From Paratinospora sagittata (taxonomy: Eukaryota > Streptophyta > Magnoliopsida > Ranunculales > Menispermaceae): a DNA stretch of 64,000 bases. Below are positions 30,604 to 41,989 of this stretch, one piece after another. The stretch lies in assembly GCA_035771175.1 (NCBI GenBank), contig CM069607.1, positions 12,520,501-12,584,500 of the forward strand, read 5' to 3'. Position numbers and translations under genes: made by a program. The first letter of the stretch is position 1; the number at the start of each line of letters is the position of its first letter. The notes under the pieces were generated by a model. The model searched no databases, was not told where the DNA came from, and worked only from the letters and a program-made list of their open reading frames with translations.

Positions 30604-32952
30604 AGATTTTTAGAGTGTGGTGTTAAGTTAGTGCAGAGGTATACTTTGTAAAATTAACCTTTGGTGTTTAACCAATCAATTTATCGTAAGTTAATTAAAT
30701 TGTAGGTTGTTAAAGAGTATATTTGACTATTTTGCCTTTTTTATTATAACTATCTTTTAAATTAGGGTTAAAATGATTTAAAATGAGTTAAAATTGAAAA
30801 GTTCATGACCGACGATCAGACAAATCGGTCAACTTGGTAACCGATCAATCAACTCGGTCATCGATCGGTCAACTTGGTCACCAATCGATGAGTTTTTAGT
30901 ATATCATTCAGTCACCGGTTACCAAAAATTAATTTAAAGCACCTGAATTTGTAGATCTTCGTTTGCATCCAACGCATATTAAATCACTCAAATCAGAGTT
31001 AAAACAAAAAAATTATGATCATTTGAAGTTTGCATATCGATTGGTCACTGATGGGTCAACTCGGTGAGCGATTAGTGATTTTCGATCAACTCGGTGATAT
31101 TTTGGTCTACTTGGTGACCGATCAGTGATTCTTTTGTCAATTCGATGACCGATCGGTGATTTTTCAGTATATCTTTTGACCGCTCGATAAGAAAACTTCA
31201 AATGGTCATAACTTTTTTATTTTAACTCTGATTTTAGTGATTCAAGATGCGTTGGAAAGAAGAAGAAAATATTTACAAATAAAGGTACTTTAAGTGACTT
31301 TTTGGTCACCGATGACAGGTCCGATAGCTGTTAAACGCTCAATGTATGTAAAATCACCGATTTTTGGTCACTGATGATTGAAAAGTCAGTTAAACCACCC
31401 GGTGTTATAGATCTTTTCTTCTTCTTTCCAACGCATCTTGAATCACTCAAATCAGAGTTAAAACGAAAAAGTTATGACTATTTAAAGTTTTATTATCGAT
31501 TGGTAAAACGATATACTAAAAAATACAGATCGGTCACCGAGTTTACCCAAAAAATACATCGATCGGTCATCGAGTTGACCCAAAAAATACACTGATTGGT
31601 TACCAAGTTGACCAAAAAATCACCGATCGGTCACCAAGTTGACCGATCCGTGACCAATCGATATGCAAACTTCAAATGACCATATTTTTTTTATTTTAAC
31701 TCCGATTTGAGTTATTCAAGATGCATTGGAAAGAATAAGAAAAGATTTACAACACCGGGTGATTTAACTGATTATTCAATCACCGGTGATCGAAAATTAT
31801 TGATTTTACATACATGGAGCGTTTAACATCCACGGGTGACCAAAAAGTCACTTAAAACACCTTGATTTGTAGATATTTTCTTCTTCTTTCCAACGCATCT
31901 TTAATCACTTAAATAGGAGTTAAAACGAAAAAGTTACGACTATTTAAAGTTTTCTTATCTATCGGTAAAACAATATACCGAAAAATATTGATCGGTCAGT
32001 GAGTTAACCAAAAAATCACCAATCAGTCATCGAGTTGATCCAAAAATCACCGACCAGTCATCGAGTTGACCAAAAATCACTGATCGGTCGCCTAGTTGAC
32101 CAATCGGTGACCAATCGATATGCAAACTTCAAATGACCATAATTTTTTTTGTTTTAACTCCGATTTGAATGATTCAAAATGTGTTGGAAAGAAAAAGAAA
32201 ATATCTACAACATCGGGTGGTTTAACTGACTTTTCGATCACCGGTGACCAAAAACTGGTGATTTTACATACATTAAGCGTTAAATAGCCACCAGACCGGT
32301 CACCGGTAATTGAAAAGTCACTTAAGGTACTTTTATTTGTATATCTATTATTTCTCTTTCCAACGCATCTTGAATCACTCAAATCGGCTTTAAAACGAAA
32401 AAATTATGACCATTTGAAGTTTTCTTATCGAGCGATCAAACGATATATCGAAAAATCACCGATCGGTCACTGAGTTGACCCATCAGTGACCATCGATATG
32501 CAAACTTCAAATGACCATAACTTTTTCATTTTAACTCTGATTTGAATGATTCAACATGCGTTGAAAAGAAGAAGCGAAGATCTACAAATTCAGGTGCTTT
32601 AAATTATTTTTCGATCACCGATGACCAAACAATATATCAAAAACTCATCGATCAATGACCGAGTTGACCAATTGGTTACCAAGTTGACCGATCGGTCACT
32701 GATCAGTTACTGATTTGTCTGATCGCCGGTCAAGAACATTTTAATTTCAACTCCTTTTAAATCACTTTAACCCTAATTTAAAAGATGGTTATAATGAGAA
32801 GGGCAAAATGGTCAAATGCACTCTTTGACAACCTGCAATTTGATTGACTTGTGACAAATTGATTGGTTGAAGACCCAAATGTTAATTTTGAAAACTATGG
32901 AACCTTTGCCCTAGATAAAGATAACCACAGGACCCAAACTCTAAAAACCCCC
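30604..32952. mobile_element. Mutator-like foldback element (2349 bp)
   Basis: Identical 10-bp repeats AAAAAAATAG (30594-30603 and 32953-32962) flank a large inverted repeat. The left end AGATTTTTAGAGTGTGG pairs with the reverse complement of the right end (GGGTTTTTAGAGTTTGG). The arms stay complementary for roughly 600 bp, including ACCAATCAATTT, TTTAAATTAGGGTTAAA and CGATCAGACAAATC. A core with CAAATCAGAGTTAAAAC appears eight times in alternating orientation: near 30985, 31210, 31455, 31690, 31915, 32155, 32380 and 32535. CGATCGGTCA motifs lie between them. There is no transposase. The TSD length and long TIRs suggest a non-autonomous MULE. Confidence 0.85.
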
Positions 32953-33186
32953 AAAAAAATAGCTCTAGTGAGCTTCTTCTATTTGTACCCTTAAAAACAT
33001 TCATTACTTTTTCTTTTTCTTTTAATTTTTTTGAAAGAAAAACATTCATTACTTGACCTGCTTGCCATCTATATCGTCAATTAAAATTGATTACGTACGT
33101 AAAAGGAGTCTTTTTAGTAGATGCAAAAAGAAGTATTTATCAAATGTTTTAAGAGTAGCATTGACAATCGTGGAAGAAGACAATAA

Positions 33187-33300
33187 TATTCAACTCAACT
33201 CAACAAGTTTTTTTTTCAACTACATAGGGTCGATTATATAAATCTATTTACTCCACTCTAATCTATTAAAGGCTAAGTCAGCATAGTCCTAACCATTCGT
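33187..33300 (-). mobile_element. RTE LINE 3'-end fragment
   Basis: CAACTCAACTCAACAAG, then ACTACATAGGGTCGA and AATCTATTAAAGGCTAAGTC, match the 3' end of the RTE LINE at 13492-13575 in the same orientation. The sequence to about 33400 may be further 3' UTR. Confidence 0.75.
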
Positions 33301-34966
33301 GTAGTTTGATTAATATTTATGTAATAATTGATCTGTCTAAATTTTACATTGGTTGTTAGCTACATAACACAACCGAAGCTTACCATGGTTTGAGCCGGTC
33401 ACGACAAAGTTTAAAAAGACTATTACTTTCTTTAATTTCCAACTACCTCTATCTACTTTCTCCCCAGATAACTATCTCCGTTTTTAACCTTGTAATTACT
33501 TCCCATAACTTTCTCATCTATGAATGTTATACTTCTCTTTCATGACCACTAAATCTATTGATATTACCTCGAGCCTCCTCATTAATTTCAAGAAAAAAAA
33601 AACACTCAAATTAGCTTGCTAAACTAGAACCACCCACTGTCAGTCCTTATGATCACATGCTTGTTCAACACATAGACATCTAAGGCTGAACTTAGGGCAT
33701 CTTCAACAAAAGTAAACAATGATTATATTTTTTGTTACAATCTAATTATTTTTTGCCAAATCTCCCCCTTGATTTTTGTCTAGAATGGTGATTTTCTGGA
33801 AATTTGCATAGAAAAGCATTTTCCCTTAAGAAATGTGTTTCCTGTCTTTTTGGCAAAATGGTGGAATTTGTACAAAAACACGTTTCCTTCACAGATATGT
33901 GTTTTTTTTTCACAAAAACGTGTTTCCTTGTTCTGCCAATTTTGCTTGTATTTTGAACAGAAACGAGGTTCCTCCTAGGGAAATATGGTTCCTACTTTTT
34001 TGAGATATTTTTTTCCATAAATACATGTTTTGGATCGTTGTGAGCAACTTTTACAAAATGTGATACTCGTGCATATCATTTTGTTCTCCACATTTTTCCA
34101 ACACAAGTGTTTCCAAGTTGAATTTTTTAGAAGAAATCACTCTAAGTGTTCTTGAATTTCAACAAGATTTTACGAGTTTTCAATTAAGTGTTCAATCACT
34201 TTGGAGAAATCTCCGGAGTTTTACATCTTCATCTTTGAGAAGATACATTGCAAGATATTTCATGTGATAAATGGTTTTTTATTTCGAGCTTCATCTTCAT
34301 TAACTTTAAATCAAGAATCAGAAGAGAACCTTTCATTTATCGGCTTGCACTTCAACTTTTGCATCATTCACTCAAGCTTTCCAATAACATTCAAATGAGC
34401 AATATGGATTCATAAAATGTATGATTGTAAGATTCTTCAATCCTTGAATGAATCTAAGGATTGATTTGTAATATTTTCTTTTATATCTTGTATTGATTAA
34501 TTTTTAATATTTCAGCTTCATTGTAATTGTTCTAAGGATTTAGAACAAACATTTATGATTAAGTTTCTTTGATTTGTTTCTAGTTGAAACAAGTCAAGTT
34601 AAGTGAATTTAGCTCACTTGAGATTCCTAGGTTGGAATCAATGTTTAATTTCACCTTTATTTTTGAAAAAAGTTAAGTGGTTCATCCTAAGCCCGGTAAA
34701 AGAATATTAACTTCTTTTTTATCCCGCAAAAAGGAATAGTCATTCATCCTTAGCCCGTAAAAGGATAGGTTCGCTTTGAACATATAAAAAGACATTTATA
34801 ACGGTTTGATTCACACCCGATAAGTAAATATGAGATAGTGAAATCCTAGAGAGGTTTTCTATAGGCATGGACTTAGAAAACTAAATTTTCGAACTACATA
34901 AAAATATTGTGTCTTTACATTTAATTTATGCACTTTACCATTATACATGATCTATTTGATTAAATG
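33301..34966. other. Nothing firmly recognised
   Basis: AT-rich. Around 34660-34850 there is text like TCATCCTTAGCCCG and TCACACCCGATAAG, reminiscent of a copia LTR leader, but no ends were found. Confidence 0.4.
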
Positions 34967-37113
34967 TGTCACGACGCCCCTGACGTAGGCTGACGTCATG
35001 ACCGGCACAGTGTACTATACACTGTACATACCCATATACATTATATAATACACTGTCAGCCTTTACATAGTCTCACAATCAATCCCAAAATATACAGTAA
35101 TTTTTTTTTTCTAATATACCACAAATCACATCCAATATAGATCTCTATAATCATTCCCTTCCTTCACACATCACATTTTCATTTCATCATCCAATATATT
35201 AAGCTATATATATGCCCACACATCCCATCTAGATGATAATACATATATATATATATATAATGTGTGATAAGTATACATATCAAAATAACAAAAATATAAT
35301 CTATTTCCTCCAAGCATACATACACATACCAGACAAGTTCCTTTTCCCTTCGAGTCAATACCTGAAATATTGGAGGAAATAGGGTGAGCAAACAACAGCT
35401 CAGTGAATATAGTTCTTGAGATGACAATTATATACATTTAGAGAAATATGACATTTAAAATTATTTCAAACTCTTATTCAACACATGCATCATTCAACGA
35501 ATATATTGTACATGTCAACAACATAAATTGCATGATTTTCAATAACACAATGCACAATCTCCCTCCTCCGCAAGGCAAGAGAGCGGGTCTAACCCTTGTA
35601 TGGCCGTTACAAGGTAGCCACAACCTCTCATTACCCAATTCACAGTCATTTCAAGGATCCCAACCCTTGTTAGGACAGACCTACTGACAATGAGGACTCG
35701 CAAAACCTCATCTGGGTCTAATTCCTAACGAAATGACAATGAGGATTCGCAAAACCTCATCATTACAAACTCCAATTGCTAAAAATCAATTTGCATGATC
35801 CATAAAACTCAATGCATTATATATAAATATAACATGCATACAATCAAACATTTTATACACGTACAATGTCATACAAGAACCAACGCAAGAAAACTATACT
35901 CACAGTACAACACGTTCCACTTAAACCCAATCATCGTCGCTTTCGAGTCCAGCTCCAAGTTAAATCCAACTAATTTAACCTGTCACAATCACTCCATAAT
36001 TCAATTTCATGTATTCATATCTATGTACATCTTTAATTTCTCAACTCACTTCAAATCACGAATAATAAATCCATTTAGGACTTATAAGTAGTTGAAGAAA
36101 CTACTAAATCGTTTCTGTGGTCAATCTAGATATTTCCATAAGAAAGAAGAGTGAAAATAGATGTCCAAATCATATTTTCACGACACCATATACTTAGTTA
36201 CTAAAACGGTCAAAGCATATCCAAATATCATGTTCTAACGTCCGAAATTCATTTCTTCACGATTCTATGATCTCAAACAGGGGTTTCATTGGGTTCACAT
36301 CACTGGTCACATAACTGTGTACAGTACTATTCACATCACTGGTCAATGTTCACTGTGCACTGTGCACTATTCACTGTTCACTGCTCATTGTGACTATTCA
36401 CTATTCATCCTTTACTATTCATCCTTTACTATTCATCCGAAAAATGTAAATTGTGTTAAAATTGTTAAACGGTCTCCAAAAATCATAAAATTGAATCTAA
36501 CCACATATTCGGGGTCCCGACCGTCTAAGGAGTGTTTTTCTACCTTTCTAACGGATTTTTATTCACATTGGGTCAAAACCCCCAATTGGTGAAAACGCCG
36601 TAAAACGGCTCCCATAGCTAAAATTAGTCCGCTAGAAAGGTTACATCTAGCTTAGATAGTAATTTTACGACGAAAAATAGCAAAAAAAACTTAACGACGT
36701 CGAATTTGGTCGCAAATCCGGCGATTCCTTTTTCTCTCTTCTCCTTCTTATCTCTGCTTCTTCTCTTCTTTTTTCGTTGCATTCTAGCAACTTCTTTCCT
36801 TTTCTTTTTCTTTTCTTTTCTTTTTTTTTTTCTTTCGTTTGTTTTTTTTATTTAATAAATACGAGTACTGTTCACAGTACTATTCTGTAAACAGTGCCTG
36901 CAAATGAACAATGTTATTTTATTATTTCTTCCTTTATTCCTCTTCTATACACTCAATTCACATATTTAAGTAACCAACCCCATAAATTAATCTTCTTTCT
37001 TTACTAATCATACACACGTATATTTGGCTCCTATGTATACACTACGTGTATTATATATCTCGATATACGTGTATTTCAACGTATGTATGTAATTAAATTT
37101 ACGGGGTGTTACA
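34967..37113 (-). repeat. 3' LTR of the gypsy element
   Basis: 2147 bp reading TGTCACGACG...GGTGTTACA on the plus strand. It shares its outer 207 bp with the 5' LTR at 41493 and is related, in reverse, to the solo LTR at 43018-44715. Confidence 0.88.
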
Positions 37114-37256
37114 ATCTCCCCAACTTAAGGAATTTCGTCCTCGAAATTTAGAATCAATGACTTCCTCAAGTGATACTCAATCCCAGAAAACTGCTTCCGC
37201 ATTTTATATTTCAGCTCCCATGTTTGCTCTTCTTGATACGTGGTATCCTCCCCAAC

Positions 37257-37508
37257 TTAGAGGTGAGTTATATCCATAACATATATGAAATCTGAATGAC
37301 ATGTCCTCAACATCAATATATATACACTATTCCGAACACTTATCAACTGTGACAGTAGAGCAAATCGGTAAGCCAATAGACCTATCCTATCAAGGATTTT
37401 TAATGGTCTAACAAATCGCGGTGCGCGCTTTCCTTTCATCCCAAATCTCATTTGAGCTTTCTGTGGTAAGACCCTTGGCAAAACTAAGTCAGCCACAATA
37501 AATTTCAT
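37257..37508 (-). pseudogene. Gypsy integrase C-terminal domain, degenerate
   Basis: An 83-codon open frame reads KAQMRFGMKGKRAPRFVRPL, KILDRIGLLAYRFALLSQL and YILMLRTCHSDFIYVMD. This matches the segment between the integrase core and chromodomain of plant chromoviruses (usual form: FGKKGKLSPRFVGPF...VAYRLALP...VHNVFHVSMLR). A weakly preserved chromodomain-like DTTYQEEQTWELKYK follows toward the LTR. The integrase core and reverse transcriptase to its right have decayed beyond confident reading. Confidence 0.75.
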
Positions 37509-40500
37509 GACCTATATACCAACCCTGTGTATTTAATAATATCCCGTGACTAACTCCATACTTTCAAATCAACAAGTTGGAGATCTATAAGGCATGCTAA
37601 CAAACCTTTAAAGTGCCATCATTATGCTATTATAATAGCTATTTATACGCATACGTTTACACACATAAAATATTCCTTCCAACTTCCACCAAAATTCAAG
37701 TATACCAGACCCGAGCATGCTCGCAAGCATCAAAGTCACTCTCTCAGTCTGTCAGCCAGTCTGAGAATAAAATATTACACTGAGAAGGAGATGAGTACCA
37801 AATCGAGTCTGCATCATATATCAGATCTCGACAAAATCTTCGGATCTTAATCTGACATGAAAAATATCTGAGTACTCTCATAAAATCTACCTATCTCACA
37901 CATATACAATCTGCTCAGTCTATCAATAGAATTTTGGTGTTCATTGGAAGAATACATAGATTTCTCAGTCCACTAATGGGTATCCAAATGATATCATTTC
38001 TACCCATAACCCATAAGATATCATTTGAATCCCATCTTTAATTAATACACTCCATATTACCAATTCCATAATCTTTCATACTGATATCATACTCGTCTCA
38101 TCATAAATTTACTCTCTGAATATGAGTATCAATCAGCTGAACATGCATCCGAGCACAAATATCAACACATGAAGTATTAGAGAGTATACTCATAACTGTA
38201 ACTCTCACTCACAAACAATCTCCATTTATGGCTAACTGATAGTTACTACTCCAGTTTCAGCCCGTTTCCTGCTCAATGCCTCAGCAAGAAATGGGCCTTT
38301 CCCAGGATAATACTTCAATATAAAATCAAATCCTTCGGGAATTCTTGCCACATTTATTTCCCCATATTCAATTTCTTTCCGTTCAAATACTTACATCAGA
38401 CTCTTAAAATCTGAAGAGAATGTGACATTTTTATTATAGAGGCAATGCTCTCATTAGGTCAAAATAACTACCACTTTCTATTCACTCTCACGATAGTTAT
38501 TCTCGTGCACTACCACATATCTGAAGGCGCAAGTAATTAACTTATCCTTTTTTATCAATGCACAACCTAGATCTGGACGTGATATTCATCAATCACAATT
38601 ACTTCCAGGTTCGAGAAATAGTAACAACATTTAATACTGTGAGAGCTTCCCCATGCACAACGGTCCACACATTTTACAGCATTCATCTGGCTTAGTTTCG
38701 TGAGTGGAACAGATAACTTCAAGGATCTTTCCACGCACGTTCTATAACCTACAACTACTACCAGAAACTTCTGATTTCCATCATTAAAATCAGTTTTAAC
38801 AGTACTATGATCACGTTGATCTGCCCAGCATCCTTAAGGATACTATTTAAACTAGTCACGTGATTCAAAAATTCTCATCTTCATTATATTCAAAACTTAT
38901 ATTCACCACGCTTGGCACTCAATTGGTGCTCTCCTAGTGACTACAAGATAATTTCGCGGTGCTATTCATGCTCCTCTCATTTTCTTGGGACAATTTCATA
39001 TATCATCATCGAAGCCTATGTAATAATCAAGATATGGTTCATATACCCACTGCATCAATCCTATAAACGTGATTGACACATTAAGCAAGGTTACCAAACT
39101 TTCATAATATCCATATCTTGTCTTAAAACAGTTTGCATTGCATCCTTTTCTCGAATTCTTAATTGGTGGTGCCTAGATCTCAAAATGATCTTAAAAAAAA
39201 TTGGCTCCATTTTGTTAATCGAATTCGACCATCTATCCATGATAAAGGATATTCATTCGTTGTTGTTACCTTGCTCAGTTAACAGTAATTCATACTTAAA
39301 CATATTTCACTATACCTTCTTTCCATCTTATCACAAATGCTCTTCAAGGTGGCATATCAAGGATAATAAATCTTTTGCTCATTAACACATTTACGTACAC
39401 CTTAAATTCTCACAATTTCTCATGAAGGAATGGAGATACATATTATACTGGCATCAGTTTTATATGTTATCAATCTCTTGTCCATGTGGCAATTTTAATA
39501 ATTCATCAGAGAATACTCCAATATACCAACTCACCACAGGAATTTTAATCAACTGCATGCCTTATTACATTACTCTAAATGGCTTTGTACTAGCCATATT
39601 CTCCATGTCCTCGTCAATAACTAGCTTATCTTAGATAAAAGATTTTGAAGGTATAAATTCCTCGAGATTCAAAATGAAGATTTTCCACTTATTCAGAATA
39701 TTACTTCTTGTCAGAGAGACGCTCCACCTGGCATGAGAGGTAACCAGCCAATCATACCCAACTAAACATCCAATTCCAAACATTTAGATTCTAAAGTCCA
39801 TACTTACTTGATGACCCTCATATTACACATAATCTTTGCTAACCATAGCAATGTAGATTCTTTCTCCTGTAGGCATACTCACAATCAATGATGCATTATT
39901 ATAACAGAAGATAACACAATCTGTCTACCATATCACCAGAGATAAAAGACCAGGTAGCTCCAATAACACATCAGAATATACACCATAACCAAATATTGAT
40001 CATACCTGTTATCAACGCCTTACTCATCTTTGGATCTGGTATTGTATTTACTTTAATTTATTCTCTAAAATCTGGTGGAGTCACATTGATAAAATTTACT
40101 GGAGCATTCCATATCGACTAACTGGACATTAACACATCCCGTGTTTGTTTGTTTTTTTTTTTTTGTTTTTCAGATTGATAATCGACAATCATAGGTCGAG
40201 ATACAATGTACACAGTTTGTGACTCCTGCTCAGGCAATGGAAACCAATTCTGATTTTCATAATTCGTTAACATCACTTTTCTTTTTCCCATTTTTATTGG
40301 GTTAGTACCTGACCCAATACTGCCAACATCTCAACCTTACTCAATGTTTCACTTATCTTCAATTTCATATTATTGCCCCCAACATTTCCTTACATTCCTT
40401 ATTTCTCTTTTTACCTAACACTGGTGTTGATGACTCGGCTTCTAACGGCAGTACAAGCTATATCACTAATATTGCCTGGGTTAACAATTTCACCACAGCT

Positions 40501-41476
40501 TTGGCTAACCCAACATTTAGAGGTTGCTTCATAACCTACGCATATATTTATAACCCAACAATTTTCAAACCTGCCATATAGGATCCTAAAATTCATTCTA
40601 AATACTTATCATTCTCAGAGTATCCATCGTGATCATTCCAAAAATAAACTATACCAGTCTATTTAATTCATGTTTGTCTTTATGGTTAGGCATGTCACTA
40701 CATTTTAACAAGATAAACTTTTTCATGCCTTAGATCAAGGTCAGCATGATGATAGAAGCCCTTATACAATAGCTTCTTTAATTAATCTCATGCCTAAATC
40801 AGCTCAGAGTTCTTAACCCAATTTTCCATCATCTCTTATCATCAATTAGCTTAAACTTAGCTAACTTGTTTTTTTTTTTTTTTTTTTTTTTTTTTCAGAG
40901 ACTTAATCATTCTCGAAGATGGTTTCTACTCAGAGTCGCAACTTTGTTACTATGTCTACTATCAGACTGCTAGTTAAATCTCATCTCCTGAAAGTTTCCA
41001 TAACTTTCACATATCTTTTTCCATCTGGCTTATCATTGAGACCGTCTATTTATTTTATTTTGAGTTCAGTCTCAACTATATATGTTTTTAAGTACTCACA
41101 CCATTAGCATCCACATTTGGAGCTATCACTGGTTCAAGCCTCTGTCTTTCTCACATTACAACTTTGCCACAAGCTCATAAGCTGTGCATCTCGTTGTTGT
41201 TGGGTAGTTACTAGCCATAAATAAGCTATAAAATTTATTATCACTGGATTCCATCCAGTTCTTTTTCTTTCAGCCTTCTGATCCTTTCGTGATCAGCAAT
41301 TTCCATTGTTAATCTTGACTATTCGTTTCTAAATCTGGAATTCACCGACACAGGTGATTCTCAGTCAAGATAACATATTGGCTTAGGCTCAACATAATAG
41401 TACTACCCATATGTATACCTATACAAACAATCATAATATCATAAAGCTTTTATCTTTTTACGAATTTTAAACTTAG
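37509..41476 (-). other. Degenerate interior of the gypsy element
   Basis: Sequence between the integrase end and PBS with no long open frame. It probably contains remnants of pol and gag but I could not place motifs with confidence. A poly(T) run of about 27 lies at 40868-40895. Confidence 0.55.
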
Positions 41477-41488
41477 TCTCTGATACCA
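41477..41488 (-). other. Primer binding site of the gypsy element
   Basis: TCTCTGATACCA on the plus strand equals TGGTATCAGAGA on the element strand, four bases inside the LTR end, complementary to initiator Met-tRNA. Confidence 0.88.
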
Positions 41489-41492
41489 ATAT

Positions 41493-41699
41493 TGTCACGA
41501 CGCCCCTGACATAGGCTGACGTCATGACCGGCACAGTGTACTATACACTGTACATACCCATATACAGTATATAATACACTGTCAGCCTTCACGTAGTCTC
41601 ACAATCAATCCCAAAATTTACAGTAATTTTTTTTTCTAATATACCACAAATCACATCCAATATAGATCTCTATAATCATTCCCTTCCTTCACACATCAC
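41493..41699 (-). repeat. Truncated 5' LTR of the gypsy element
   Basis: 207 bp nearly identical to the start of the 34967 LTR. Similarity ends abruptly at CACATCAC. The next 120 bp hold GGGTCGGGCTCGG-like repeats that resemble a hAT end. Confidence 0.85.
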
Positions 41700-41989
41700 T
41701 GTATATGGGTTTAATTTTAAGGATGTCAGGTCGGGCTCGGCTGAAGAAAATCTTTGCTCGACCAGGTTGGGTCAGGCCATTTTTTGGGCCAAACCCGACT
41801 CGACTCGACCCGTTTTCACTCCTACTTCTAGCAATGCCCAATTCCTAATGAAATCATCACGTCTAGCACCCTAGTATTTTGCCTACCCTTCCAGATCCTC
41901 AATTACAACTTAGGGTACTTAGACCTCTTAGTCGAGGAAATGCCTTAGACTTTCACCATCTCAAGTCTCGTTTCATGATGAATTAGACT

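Larger units (their letters stand above)
34967..41699 (-). mobile_element. Ty3/gypsy chromovirus, degenerate
   Basis: Minus-strand element with a full 3' LTR (34967-37113), a polypurine tract (AAGTTGGGGAGA on its own strand, beside 37114), a degenerate interior, a Met-tRNA PBS (41477-41488) and the first 207 bp of its 5' LTR (41493-41699), after which similarity stops. LTR ends are TGTAACACCCC and CGTCGTGACA on the element strand. The interior keeps only scattered coding similarity. The type (Tekay/Del-like) is judged from the LTR end and the integrase C-terminus. Confidence 0.85.

Noticed and set aside
31019..32382. ORFs of 60-96 codons inside the foldback element
   Set aside because: They arise from the CGATCGGTCA-type repeats, appear on both strands because of the palindrome, and resemble no protein.
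35179..36592. Several ORFs of 80-98 codons
   Set aside because: They fall inside the gypsy LTR, have no family resemblance, and are not preserved in the related solo LTR at 43018-44715.
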